The notes under the pieces were generated by a model. That model was not told the origin of the DNA. It saw nothing but the letters and a program-made list of their open reading frames with translations, and did not search any database. Positions 42,531-52,890 of a DNA stretch of 64,000 nucleotides are shown here, in pieces. Source of the DNA: Alkalicoccus halolimnae. GTDB lineage: Bacteria > Bacillota > Bacilli > Bacillales > Salisediminibacteriaceae. Numbering within the stretch: position 1 is the stretch's first letter; every line of letters begins with the position of its first letter. Location: contig NZ_CP144914.1 in assembly GCF_008014775.2 (NCBI RefSeq), forward strand, positions 1 to 64,000, in the 5' to 3' direction. A program made the position numbers and the translations under genes.

Positions 42531-43154
42531 GTGGACGGTTTATTTATTACCTTTGAAGGCGGGGAAGGAGCAGGGAAAACGACTGTGCTTCGCACACTTG
42601 CAGAAAAACTGCAGAAGGAAGGACGTCCGGTGCTCGCGACGCGGGAGCCGGGGGGGAGCTATATTGCTGAAAAAATCAGAGAAGTGATTCTCGATCCAGC
42701 GCATACGGAAATGGATGCACGCACAGAGGCTCTGCTTTATGCAGCAGCAAGGCGGCAGCATCTTGTGGAGAAAGTACTGCCGCATCTGGAAAAGGGGGGC
42801 ATCGTTCTCTGCGACCGCTTTGTCGACAGCAGTATTGTTTATCAGGGGTTTGCCCGTAAAATCGGGGTGGAAGCAGTGCGCGAGCTGAATATGTTTGCGA
42901 CAGAAGGCAGGCAGCCGGATGTCACTCTCTATTTTGATATCAGCCCGGAAGATGGACTGAAGCGGATTGGTGATAATAAGGGGCGGGAATTTAACCGGCT
43001 CGATCGGGAATCACTGGCGTTTCATGAGCAAGTAAGGAACATGTACCTTCAGCTGCAGCGGGAAGAACCGGAGCGGATTCAATTAATTGATGCCGGGCGC
43101 TCTCTTGAGGAAGTGACCGATACTGCCTGGAAAGTAATAGCAGAAAAGCTGTAA
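42531..43154 (+). CDS. tmk: Thymidylate kinase
   Basis: Tmk phosphorylates dTMP to dTDP. The 207-residue protein has the P-loop GGEGAGKTT at residues 10-18, the substrate DR motif (LCDRFVDSSIVYQG) and the lid region. The start is GTG 42531 with AAAAGGAG about 10 bases upstream. The chain then continues into darA-holB after a promoter. Confidence 0.97.
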   Translation: MDGLFITFEGGEGAGKTTVLRTLAEKLQKEGRPVLATREPGGSYIAEKIREVILDPAHTEMDARTEALLYAAARRQHLVEKVLPHLEKGGIVLCDRFVDSSIVYQGFARKIGVEAVRELNMFATEGRQPDVTLYFDISPEDGLKRIGDNKGREFNRLDRESLAFHEQVRNMYLQLQREEPERIQLIDAGRSLEEVTDTAWKVIAEKL

Positions 43155-43204
43155 GCAGGTGCAGGAAAAAATCCAACAAACTTTACGTGTAAAAGGACAT
43201 TTCT

Positions 43205-43213
43205 TGTTATAAT
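43205..43213 (+). promoter_or_regulatory. Extended -10 promoter of darA
   Basis: TGTTATAAT, an extended -10 element with a perfect TATAAT at 43208-43213, 34 bases before the darA start. The -35 region is poor (TTTACG with long spacing). Confidence 0.6.
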
Positions 43214-43228
43214 ACAATTAACCCCTAA

Positions 43229-43576
<348 letters not shown>

Positions 43577-43593
43577 TGGAAGAGGGATTGGCC

Positions 43594-44583
43594 ATGAAGC
43601 ACTGGCAGGAGCTTGAAGAAACACAGCCGACCGTGGCCCGGGTACTGCAGAACAGTGTCATCCGGAAGCGGCTGGCTCATGCCTATTTATTTGAAGGCGG
43701 CCGGGGGACAGGAAAACGCGCCGCTGCATTTCTGCTCGCCAAAGCTTTCCTCTGCGAACAGACAGAGGCGGCGAATCCCTGTCTTACCTGCCGGGAATGC
43801 CGCCGGGCGGAATCAGGAAACCATCCGGATATGCACGTAATTCACCCGGACGGCGCTACGATTAAAGTTGAGCAGATCAGGCAGCTCAAAAAAGAATTCA
43901 GTATGCGCGGCATGGAGTCTCAGAAAAAAGTTTACGTAGTGGAAGAAGCAGATAAAATGTCTGTCGGAGCGGCGAACAGCCTTCTTAAATTTCTGGAGGA
44001 GCCGGAAGGGGAATCGCTTGCGATGCTGCTTACGACCAATGCTTATCAGATGCTGCCAACCATTCTATCGAGGGCCCAGGTCATGTCCTTTGCTCCTTTA
44101 TCTCCTGACAGGGTTACGAGAGCTCTTGTGGAAGAAGGATATAATGAAAAGGAAGCAGGTATTGCTGCAAAGCTGACATCTGATTTGACGGAAGCCGAGC
44201 AGTTTTTTGAGGAACAGTGGATTTCACAGGCGCGGGAGAAAGTGATACAATTAATTGATGATCTTATCCTCCGTCCCTTTGATTCTTTTATCACTCTGCA
44301 TGAGACAGTCATTCCTTTTTTCCCGGAGCGGGAAACAGTACAGACCGCACTGGATCTGATGATGCTCTGGTATCGGGATGTTCTTCGAGTGCAGGTGGGA
44401 CAGTCGGATGCGATCGTTTATATAGATCAAGAAGAAATGCTTTCAAAACAGGCATTTCAACTCTCACAAGGGAAACTCGGTAACAACCTTCAGGCAGTTA
44501 TGGATGCAAAGCGTCGCGTAAATGCGAACGTGTCTCCGCAGCTGGTAATGGAGCAGCTGCTTCTTCGTTTACAGGAGGGATAA
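43594..44583 (+). CDS. holB: DNA polymerase III subunit delta'
   Basis: The delta-prime stator subunit of the clamp loader. The 329-residue protein has a AAA+ fold with GGRGTGKRA, a modified P-loop typical of a non-ATPase subunit. It has the zinc module (CEQTEAANPCLTCREC) and an SRAQ sensor replacing SRC (ILSRAQVMSF). The frame opens at ATG 43576, overlapping the darA stop, but AGAGGG lies between that codon and ATG 43594, which also fits the family start. ricT follows 2 bases after its stop. Confidence 0.94.
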   Translation: MKHWQELEETQPTVARVLQNSVIRKRLAHAYLFEGGRGTGKRAAAFLLAKAFLCEQTEAANPCLTCRECRRAESGNHPDMHVIHPDGATIKVEQIRQLKKEFSMRGMESQKKVYVVEEADKMSVGAANSLLKFLEEPEGESLAMLLTTNAYQMLPTILSRAQVMSFAPLSPDRVTRALVEEGYNEKEAGIAAKLTSDLTEAEQFFEEQWISQAREKVIQLIDDLILRPFDSFITLHETVIPFFPERETVQTALDLMMLWYRDVLRVQVGQSDAIVYIDQEEMLSKQAFQLSQGKLGNNLQAVMDAKRRVNANVSPQLVMEQLLLRLQEG

Positions 44584-44585
44584 AA

Positions 44586-45413
44586 ATGCATCAGGTAATT
44601 GGGGTACGATTTAAGAAAACCGGGAAAATATACTATTTTTCACCGGGAGACTTTCAGATAGAAAAAGATGACTATGTAGTTGTCGAAACCGCACGCGGAA
44701 TTGAATTCGGCAAAGCAGTCATCGGCATGAAAGAAGTAGACGAGCAGGACGTCGTACTTCCGCTTAAAAAAGTACTTCGGCCTGCAACAGATAAAGATAA
44801 GTTGAGTGTGAAAGAAAATAAAAAAGAAGCTCAGAGAGCATTCGATGTTTGTCAGGAGAAAATTACAGAGCATAACCTTGATATGAAACTGGTGGATGTA
44901 GAGTACACCTTTGATCGAAATAAAGTCCTGTTTTATTTTACTGCAGATGGAAGAATTGACTTCCGTACGCTCGTAAAAGATTTAGCGTCGGTATTCCGGA
45001 CCCGTATTGAACTGCGGCAGATCGGAGTGCGCGATGAAGCAAAAATGCTCGGGGGCATCGGCCCGTGCGGCAGAATGCTCTGCTGCTCCACTTTTCTTGG
45101 GGATTTTGAGCCGGTTTCGATTAAAATGGCAAAGGACCAGAACCTTTCCCTTAACCCGACGAAAATTTCCGGACTGTGCGGCAGACTTATGTGTTGCCTG
45201 AAATACGAAAACGATATGTACGAGACCGCTAAAAAAGAAATGCCGGACCTTTATAAGAAGCTGGAAACAAGCTACGGTAAAGGCAAGGTGACCGGACTTA
45301 ATATGCTGGAGCGGCTCGTTCAGGTCGAGATTTACGAATCCGGCCAGGTTATAGAATTTACGCTGGATGAACTCCTGAAAGAAGGAGCGATCGCCGCAGA
45401 AACCACGAAATAA
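44586..45413 (+). CDS. ricT: RicT (YaaT), PSP1-domain regulator of RNase Y
   Basis: RicT with RicA and RicF forms the Y-complex, which carries iron-sulfur clusters and directs RNase Y processing. In B. subtilis it also affects sporulation and competence. The 275-residue protein has the PSP1 domain and the cysteine-rich segments GGIGPCGRMLCCSTFL and GLCGRLMCCLKYE, which provide cluster ligands. AGGAGGG precedes ATG 44586. yabA follows 15 bases after its stop. Confidence 0.95.
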   Translation: MHQVIGVRFKKTGKIYYFSPGDFQIEKDDYVVVETARGIEFGKAVIGMKEVDEQDVVLPLKKVLRPATDKDKLSVKENKKEAQRAFDVCQEKITEHNLDMKLVDVEYTFDRNKVLFYFTADGRIDFRTLVKDLASVFRTRIELRQIGVRDEAKMLGGIGPCGRMLCCSTFLGDFEPVSIKMAKDQNLSLNPTKISGLCGRLMCCLKYENDMYETAKKEMPDLYKKLETSYGKGKVTGLNMLERLVQVEIYESGQVIEFTLDELLKEGAIAAETTK

Positions 45414-45428
45414 TGAGGTGTAGGCATC

Positions 45429-45788
45429 GTGAATAAAAATGAACTGTTTTCCCGCGTCAGCCAGATGGAAGAACGCATCGGCGGACTGCATCATGAACTT
45501 GGCGAGCTGAAAGATCAGCTGGCAGAGCTGTTGGAGGAAAATACGCATCTGCAATTGGAAAACGATAATCTCCGGGAGCGTATGGAGCGGGAAGCAGCGC
45601 AGGAGGAGAAAGAATCGTCCGCGGGCGGACAGGGACGGATCAAAGCAGGCTTTGGAGAAGGCTATGATAACCTTGCCCGTCTTTATCAGGAAGGATTTCA
45701 TATCTGTAACCTGCATTACGGAAGCATCCGTAAAGAAGGGGACTGTCTTTTCTGTCTTTCCTTTTTAAGCAGATCGGATAAAGAATAA
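45429..45788 (+). CDS. yabA: Replication initiation control protein YabA
   Basis: YabA restrains re-initiation by bridging DnaA and the clamp DnaN, both encoded at the start of this window. The 119-residue protein has an N-terminal leucine-zipper coiled coil (about residues 5-58) for tetramerisation, a charged linker, and a C-terminal zinc domain with ligands in GFHICNLH and GDCLFC. The start is GTG 45429 with GAGGTG upstream. A hairpin at 45799-45829 separates it from trmN6. Confidence 0.95.
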   Translation: MNKNELFSRVSQMEERIGGLHHELGELKDQLAELLEENTHLQLENDNLRERMEREAAQEEKESSAGGQGRIKAGFGEGYDNLARLYQEGFHICNLHYGSIRKEGDCLFCLSFLSRSDKE

Positions 45789-45798
45789 AAGCATTTGC

Positions 45799-45831
45799 GA
45801 AAACGTCCCGCTTATACCGGGGCGTTTTCTT
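45799..45831 (+). terminator. Terminator-like hairpin after yabA
   Basis: Stem GAAAACG-CCCG with CGGGGCGTTTTC, ending in TTTTCTTAT. The T-run is imperfect, so partial read-through to trmN6 is likely. Confidence 0.55.
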
Positions 45832-45848
45832 ATGGAAAGAGGGGAAAT

Positions 45849-46592
45849 ATGGAACAAATAATAGAGCGGGAAGATTATTTACCGGGAAATAAACGAGTGA
45901 TCCGCCAGCGGAGTGATATTTTCTCCTATTCAATGGATGCCGTGCTGCTTGCAAAGTTTGTCCATGTAAGGGGAGCGGCGCGGATTGCGGACCTCTGTGC
46001 AGGAACGGGAGCAGTTCCGCTAATGATGAGTCTGCGGACCGGGGCTATTATTGAAGCACTGGAGCTGCAGCCGTTCCTCTGCGAACTGTTTGAACGTTCG
46101 ATTCAAGCGAACGAGCTTGAGAGGCAGATCTCGCTTTATGAGGGAGATCTTCGGTATATGAAAGACTTTCCATTAGGAAAATACGACGTAGTCACGTGCA
46201 ATCCTCCTTATTTTCCGGTTACAAAAGAAAAAGGTGTTAACGAAAACACGAGTAAAACAATGGCCCGCCACGAAGTTTCCTGTACGCTTGAAGATGCTGT
46301 TAAAGCAGCTGCCTCTCTTGTTCGTTCCAAAGGGAAAGCAGCTTTTGTTCACCGCCCGGAAAGACTGGCGGACATTTTTCAAGTGATGAAAAAATACCGT
46401 CTGGAGCCAAAAAGAATCCAGTATGTACACCCTAAAAAGGGGAAGGAAGCAAATATTGTATTAATTGAAGGGGTAAAAGATGGAGGGACGGGAATAAAAA
46501 CCGAAGCCCCCTGGATAGTCTACGGCGATGCTGGCGAATACACTCCGGAGTTTTATAAGCATTACATGATTGGAGGAGAAAAAGATGAATGA
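45849..46592 (+). CDS. trmN6: tRNA1(Val) (adenine(37)-N6)-methyltransferase family (YabB)
   Basis: A 247-residue SAM-dependent methyltransferase of the TrmN6/YfiC group. It has a Rossmann motif I (IADLCAGTGAVPLMM) and the catalytic NPPYFP motif of N6-adenine methyltransferases. The ATG at 45849 follows GAGGGG. A longer frame to 45795 runs back through the hairpin and is rejected. B. subtilis has yazA (GIY-YIG nuclease) next. Here rsmI directly overlaps the stop by 8 bases. Confidence 0.9.
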   Translation: MEQIIEREDYLPGNKRVIRQRSDIFSYSMDAVLLAKFVHVRGAARIADLCAGTGAVPLMMSLRTGAIIEALELQPFLCELFERSIQANELERQISLYEGDLRYMKDFPLGKYDVVTCNPPYFPVTKEKGVNENTSKTMARHEVSCTLEDAVKAAASLVRSKGKAAFVHRPERLADIFQVMKKYRLEPKRIQYVHPKKGKEANIVLIEGVKDGGTGIKTEAPWIVYGDAGEYTPEFYKHYMIGGEKDE

Positions 46593-47466
46593 ACAGCGGA
46601 GCTTTTCAAAAGAAAGAGAAGACGAGGGGCGGATATCTCTTGTTCCAACGCCGATCGGCAATCTTGATGATATGACCTACCGTGCTGTGAAAACCCTTCA
46701 GGAAGCGGACGTAATTGCTGCCGAGGACACGCGTCATACAAAAAAGCTGAGCCACGTTTTTGAAATAACGACTCCGCTCGTAAGCTATCATGAACATAAC
46801 AGACATTACCGAGGAGAAGAGCTGCTGGAGCGGGTAAGAAATGGAGAACACGTGGCTCTGGTAAGCGATGCGGGTATGCCGGCGATTTCTGATCCTGGTG
46901 CCGATCTTGTTAAAGAAGCAAAAGCGGAAGGTCTTACGGTAGTGGCTCTTCCCGGAGCAAACGCAGCCCTGACAGCATTGATTGCCTCCGGTTTATCGAC
47001 GGAATCATTTACGTTTGCGGGATTTGTCGAACGAAAGAAAAAGCAGCGTAAAGAAATACTGGCTTCCTGGAAAGGGACGCCTTCCACGTTGATATTTTAT
47101 GAATCCCCTCATCGTTTAAAAGATATGCTGCAGGCAGCAGCTGACGTATTTGGAGATCGTCAGGCGGCGGTCGGCCGGGAAATGACCAAGCAGTATGAAA
47201 CGGTGGTCACAGGAACCCTTTCTGAACTCGTGGAATGGGCAGAAGGAGAAATCAAAGGCGAATGTGTGCTGCTCATAGCAGGGGCTTCAGAAGCAGATCA
47301 GGAAGAAGCGCGGGAAGAAACATGGTGGGAGAAGCTGGACATTATTGATCACGTAGAGACGTATGTTAAGCAGGGCCAGTCGGCAAAGCAGGCGATAAAA
47401 GCAGCGGCGCTTGACCGGGGAGTTCCGAAGAGGGAAGTGTACCAGGCCTACCATGTCGATAAATAA
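46585..47466 (+). CDS. rsmI: 16S rRNA (cytidine(1402)-2'-O)-methyltransferase
   Basis: RsmI 2'-O-methylates C1402 at the ribosomal decoding centre. The 293-residue protein has the tetrapyrrole-methylase fold with LVPTPIGNLDDMTYRA, the AAEDTRHT motif, and DAGMPAISDPG for SAM binding. GGAGGAG lies 6 bases upstream of ATG 46585. An in-frame TTG at 46570 lies ahead of that site and is rejected. The first 8 bases overlap trmN6. Confidence 0.96.
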   Translation: MNEQRSFSKEREDEGRISLVPTPIGNLDDMTYRAVKTLQEADVIAAEDTRHTKKLSHVFEITTPLVSYHEHNRHYRGEELLERVRNGEHVALVSDAGMPAISDPGADLVKEAKAEGLTVVALPGANAALTALIASGLSTESFTFAGFVERKKKQRKEILASWKGTPSTLIFYESPHRLKDMLQAAADVFGDRQAAVGREMTKQYETVVTGTLSELVEWAEGEIKGECVLLIAGASEADQEEAREETWWEKLDIIDHVETYVKQGQSAKQAIKAAALDRGVPKREVYQAYHVDK

Positions 47467-47680
47467 AAAGGAAGCGTCCGCCTGTTGAGAAAATCATTCC
47501 AATCAATCGAAAAGCAGCGCCACACAGGAACTGTTTGAATGGATTTAGAGCAGTTGATAAATCTATAGTTTCCAGATTTTCAATAACTTCAACGCAGGGA
47601 AGGAGAGCGGAAGGCTTTCTCCACGGCAGCTGGAGAAGCAGGTGCTTTTACAACAACACTGGACTTAAATTGAGCCGAAC
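47467..47680. other. Spacer between rsmI and the abrB terminator
   Basis: 214 bases with no gene. Part of it (GAAGGCTTTCTCCACGGCAG near 47610-47629) faintly resembles the CTCCTCCACGGCAAGCC block of repeat C1. That similarity is too short to call a copy. Confidence 0.4.
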
Positions 47681-47714
47681 AAAAAAAGAGCCGGCTCTGG
47701 TGGGCCGGCTCTTT
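47681..47714 (-). terminator. Terminator of abrB
   Basis: Stem AAAGAGCCGGC/GCCGGCTCTTT. On the minus strand it is followed by a run of Ts (the A-run at 47681-47688). It may also stop rsmI transcription from the other side. Confidence 0.85.
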
Positions 47715-47727
47715 GAGTGGAAGATTT

Positions 47728-48015
47728 TTAGTTTTCCTGCTTGGAAATATATGCTTCCAGTTCCTTAACGATCTCCTTGGCACCCATTGGGCTGAGAATG
47801 ATTTTCCCGTTAGCAAGGGAAAGGTTATCGTCGGAAACTTCGCCTGTAACCTGACAAGTCATGTTAGGCTTATATTTTTTAAGGACGATGCGGTCGTCAT
47901 CGACATAGATTTCGAGTGCGTCTTTTTCAGCGATATCCAGTGTACGGCGGAGTTCAATTGGAATAACCACCCGGCCGAGCTCATCAACTTTTCTTACAAT
48001 ACCTGTAGATTTCAT
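47728..48015 (-). CDS. abrB: Transition-state regulator AbrB
   Basis: AbrB is a DNA-binding global repressor of stationary-phase genes. The 95-residue protein has the SpoVT/AbrB swapped-hairpin domain (MKSTGIVRKVDELGRVVIP) and the C-terminal dimerisation half. A longer frame to 48072 exists, but GAGAGGAG precedes the ATG at 48015, which is the family start. It is read opposite to its neighbours, as in B. subtilis, and has its own promoter and terminator. In sporulating relatives Spo0A represses it. Whether Spo0A exists here cannot be told from the window. Confidence 0.96.
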   Translation of the reverse strand: MKSTGIVRKVDELGRVVIPIELRRTLDIAEKDALEIYVDDDRIVLKKYKPNMTCQVTGEVSDDNLSLANGKIILSPMGAKEIVKELEAYISKQEN

Positions 48016-48098
48016 AATAAATCTCCTCTCTTCGTTCATGGTGATGTGATTTCCAGAAGTCTGTAACAACATTATTCGACAAAATTCTGCTTAAGAGT

Positions 48099-48127
48099 AT
48101 AATACCAATGCTTCCAAAAGAAGTCAA
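48099..48127 (-). promoter_or_regulatory. abrB promoter
   Basis: On the minus strand TTGACT (48122-48127), 17 bases, TATTAT (48099-48104), about 85 bases upstream of the abrB start. The region between promoter and gene could hold regulator sites. I did not find a clear 0A box. Confidence 0.75.
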
Positions 48128-48475
48128 TTGAAAAATGCTGAAAATGTCTCTTTTTTTGCATTTATCTCCAGTGAACGGCCTAAAACGAATATTTTGTGGA
48201 ATTCACTGCTGGTAAAGCGTCTCCGGCAAAACATATTCTATTTTCTGATTTTCGACTAATTACGACAAAAAGAATATGTATCCATTATATACCCAATTAC
48301 TCCATTAATGTAACAAAAATACATAGAATTAGTTTGAAAAACAAGAATTGTACATATTTTGCACAGTTAATAGAAAAGCATAGGAAAATAAATAGCATTT
48401 TAGTGAGTGAATAGTCATTTTCATGAACAGCCGCCGATTCAGGAAAATATTTTTCGGGGGAAAAGCAGGATGCAG
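48128..48475. other. Divergent spacer between abrB and metS
   Basis: Strongly A+T-rich, with no convincing gene. A 72-codon frame at 48196-48414 has no ribosome-binding site and a composition-driven sequence. Confidence 0.6.
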
Positions 48476-48504
48476 TTGACAGAAAGAGAGCCGTCCGGTA
48501 TATT
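48476..48504 (+). promoter_or_regulatory. metS promoter
   Basis: Perfect TTGACA (48476-48481), 17 bases, TATATT (48499-48504), upstream of the T-box leader. Confidence 0.8.
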
Positions 48505-48548
48505 TTCAAAGAGAGTAAATGTCGAAAAAACAAGATAAATGCCTTCAA

Positions 48549-48812
48549 TGACGGGATGAGTAAAAAGCGGGAATCATAACAGAGAGCCGGAACAGCTGGA
48601 ACCCGGTATGAAAAACGCTTTTGAATATGGTCCTAAGAGAAGCTGCTTTTGCGAGCCGTTCCGGTAAGAAAAAGCACGTCTCTGCGCGTTAAGCAGCGCA
48701 GCAGCCTTTTCGCTGCTGCACACAACGAGGTTAACGATCAAGTTAACGAAACCGGGTGGTACCGCGTGAGTTCAAACTCCCGTCCCAGTATTGAGGACGG
48801 GAGTTTTTTATT
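48549..48812 (+). promoter_or_regulatory. T-box riboswitch of metS
   Basis: The T-box core AACCGGGTGGTACCGCG (48750-48766) is followed by the terminator stem AACTCCCGTCC/GGACGGGAGTT and TTTTTTA (48775-48809). Stem I lies at about 48570-48660, with a likely specifier codon ATG (48627-48629) in its internal loop. It should sense uncharged tRNA-Met and raise MetS synthesis. Confidence 0.9.
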
Positions 48813-48829
48813 TATTCGCAGCATTTTAA

Positions 48830-50833
<2,004 letters not shown>

Positions 50834-50910
50834 CAGGACGAGAGACTGTTTCAAAAAGGTTATTGGAACAGCCTGGAAAGCACGTGCAGAGGCTGACCTT
50901 GGTTTAATAA

Positions 50911-50943
50911 GACTGCCAGACATAGGTTTGTCTGACAGTCTTT
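50911..50943 (+). terminator. Hairpin between metS and tatD
   Basis: Stem GACTG-CAGACA/TGTCTGACAGTC with loop TAGGTT, followed only by TTTGC. A weak terminator or processing site. The flanking GAGACTGTTTC and GAGACAGCCCC resemble pieces of a degraded repeat. Confidence 0.5.
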
Positions 50944-51008
50944 GCTCGGCTCGAAGCCGTGCTCTACCTTTATGAGACAGCCCCTTCTTGATGAAAGGAG
51001 AAGAATTT

Positions 51009-51773
51009 ATGCTTATCGATACACACGTACATTTAAATGCCGATCAGTTTGCAGAGGATACAGAAGAAGTGATCGGCCGCGCCCGGGAAGCGGGAGTGGA
51101 GAAAATGGTCGTCGTCGGTTTTGATACGAAAACGATCCAGATCGCCATGGAACTGGTAGAGAAATATGACTTTCTTTATGCGGCTGTCGGCTGGCATCCG
51201 GTAGACGCGGTAGACTGCGATGAGGAAAAGCTGGCCTGGATTGAAGAACTGGCTGCCCATCCGAAAGTGGTCGCGATCGGGGAAACCGGACTGGACTACC
51301 ACTGGGATAAATCGCCTCATGAAGTGCAGAAGAAAGTATTCCGTCAGCAGATTGCACTTGCGAAGAAAGTGAAGCTGCCCGTCATTATCCATGACCGGGA
51401 AGCCCACGAGGACATTGTCGAAGTACTGCGGGAAGAGAAAGCGGAAGAAATAGGCGGTATTATGCACTGCTTCCAGGGGGACGCGGCTATGGCGAAAGCC
51501 TGTCTGGATATGAACTTTTATATTTCCTTCGGCGGACCCGTCACGTTTAAAAATGCCAAACTCCCAAAAGAAGTTGCTGTGACGGTACCTGACGAGCGTC
51601 TTCTCGTAGAAACCGACGCCCCGTTTCTCGCTCCTCATCCTTACCGTGGTAAAAGAAACGAGCCGGCCTATGTGAAGCTGGTAGCCGAACAGCTGGCCGA
51701 GCTCCGCGGCGTTTCCTACGAAGAGCTCGCTGAAATGACGACAACTAACGCTGAACGGCTTTTTTCGATTTAA
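51009..51773 (+). CDS. tatD: TatD family metal-dependent deoxyribonuclease (YabD)
   Basis: A 254-residue TIM-barrel hydrolase with the TatD metal-binding set: H6 and H8 in DTHVHL, the glutamate in GETGLDYH, a histidine in PVIIHDREAH, a histidine in GIMHCFQGD, and the aspartate in LVETDAPFLAPHPYRGKRNEP. AAAGGAGAAG precedes ATG 51009. A start at 50988 would lie ahead of that site. A good terminator follows. Confidence 0.93.
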   Translation: MLIDTHVHLNADQFAEDTEEVIGRAREAGVEKMVVVGFDTKTIQIAMELVEKYDFLYAAVGWHPVDAVDCDEEKLAWIEELAAHPKVVAIGETGLDYHWDKSPHEVQKKVFRQQIALAKKVKLPVIIHDREAHEDIVEVLREEKAEEIGGIMHCFQGDAAMAKACLDMNFYISFGGPVTFKNAKLPKEVAVTVPDERLLVETDAPFLAPHPYRGKRNEPAYVKLVAEQLAELRGVSYEELAEMTTTNAERLFSI

Positions 51774-51812
51774 ATAAATAGTCTCTGTTACAGTGTTGTT
51801 ATTTATTTTTAT

Positions 51813-51849
51813 AAAAGGGACTTCCACACAATTGGAAGTCCCTTTTGTT
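51813..51849 (+). terminator. Terminator of tatD
   Basis: Stem AAAAGGGACTTCC/GGAAGTCCCTTTT with an 8-base loop, then GTTA. It could serve both directions. Confidence 0.85.
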
Positions 51850-51926
51850 AATACTGGCTTATAAAACTAACGCTGCCCGTTTGTTTAAGTTCAAACTTTT
51901 ACCATACTTAATTAAGATATCTAATT

Positions 51927-52075
51927 GAATCAATTTTATAAGCCGCTGTAAGAAAGAGATTTCCGAACATGGTGAATGATTTCCACTTCAGACGGACGCT
52001 TTCCGCGGGGCTCGTCTTCAACCCGCCGTCTGCCGTTTCAATCATCGGATTTTATATACGAATATTCAAACTATA
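51927..52075 (-). repeat. Intergenic repeat A, copy 2 (inverted)
   Basis: The reverse complement of 16632-16788 with a few differences and one short gap. The shared blocks are the same (CGCTTTCCGCGGGGCTCGTC and CGAATATTCAAACTATA on this strand). It abuts repeat B2. Confidence 0.8.
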
Positions 52076-52078
52076 ATA

Positions 52079-52332
52079 GGAGTGGAACTCCGCCTCTATA
52101 CAGATGGAAGGATGGTCAGAAGGGGGCTTTTTATTTAGAAGGCAGCTCCTGCTCTGTCTTTTTATCGTAAGCTGAAGAGGACATGGGGCGACTCCAGGGC
52201 GATGAAGGACGATCCCCACTCCGCCCGACGGAAGGGAGGAAGGAATTAGCTGAGGCCGGCCCGCCCGGAAAGCGTCCCCATGGAAACGAAAGCGCACGTT
52301 CATCGCTTCAATACTTTATTTTCAAGGCAGCC
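52079..52332 (+). repeat. Intergenic repeat B, copy 2
   Basis: Direct copy of 10526-10781. Identical blocks include CTGCTCTGTCTTTTTA, ACATGGGGCGACTCCAGGGC, GAGGCCGGCC and ATTTTCAAGGCAGCC. Confidence 0.75.
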
Positions 52333-52456
52333 AATAAAATCAAAACAGTCGGAAAATCTTGTGGAACAGCCTGTTGGACGAACGGCCTGTTCCTTTTTTA
52401 TGCCGATTTGTTAAGTGCGGGGCTTTTTACTGCTGCTGCAGCTGGTGAGGAGGTCG

Positions 52457-52606
52457 GTTCTGTTAATTGACCGTTGGGTTCTGTTAATGCAGCCGTCAGT
52501 TCTGATTATTTCCCGGGAAGTTCTCATGATTCAGCAGAAAGTTCTATTTATTGCTTCCAGTTCTTTTAATTGATGCTGAAGTTCTATTAATCCAAGCCTG
52601 AGTACT
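52457..52606. repeat. Degenerate 21-bp tandem array (8 units)
   Basis: The block GTTCT recurs at 52457, 52478, 52499, 52520, 52541, 52560 and 52581, with a GTACT at 52602. Spacings are 21, 21, 21, 21, 19, 21 and 21. Most units continue with TTAAT or TTATT. The reverse strand reads as broken heptads (for example IELQHQLKELEAINRT, then SINRT-type repeats) with a stop between, so it may be a decayed coding repeat. Confidence 0.7.
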
Positions 52607-52890
52607 TCTTTTTCTTCTTCCGGCAGGTGGCTGCAAAAGGCCTTTCCGCCTCTTCTGTCCGGAGCAGTCTTTACCGGTCTAATCTATATGAAAGATAGTT
52701 CCGCGAAGAAAATCCCTTATTCCATTGTTTGTAATGAAATTGTAATATATGGCAGAGAAAGCAGAGAGGACGTGCTTTCTTAAAACAATAATCCCGTTTA
52801 ATAACCTAAATAATGGTTTGTAAATAGGAGATTATATTGACAACAGAATTTGACGGGCGTATACTTTCGACCTTGAGGAGGAATTTATCC

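Larger units (their letters stand above)
51850..52836. other. Long non-coding, repeat-rich stretch before yabE
   Basis: Nearly 1 kb without a credible gene. In order it holds repeat A2 (inverted), repeat B2, a terminator-like hairpin (GGAACAG/CTGTTCC with TTTTTT, 52363-52399), and a 21-bp periodic array (52457-52606). B. subtilis has at most a short gap here. Frames such as 52183-52470 run across repeat B2 and have no family features. Confidence 0.65.

Noticed and set aside
48196..48414. 72-codon frame between abrB and metS
   Set aside because: A+T-rich promoter region, no ribosome-binding site, and Ile/Lys/Asn-rich product of random type.
52183..52470. 95-codon frame
   Set aside because: It runs through repeat B2 and the following hairpin, and the frame is not shared with the other repeat copy.
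52457..52606. Possible CRISPR array
   Set aside because: The 21-bp units are contiguous and degenerate. There are no constant repeats alternating with unique spacers and no cas genes.
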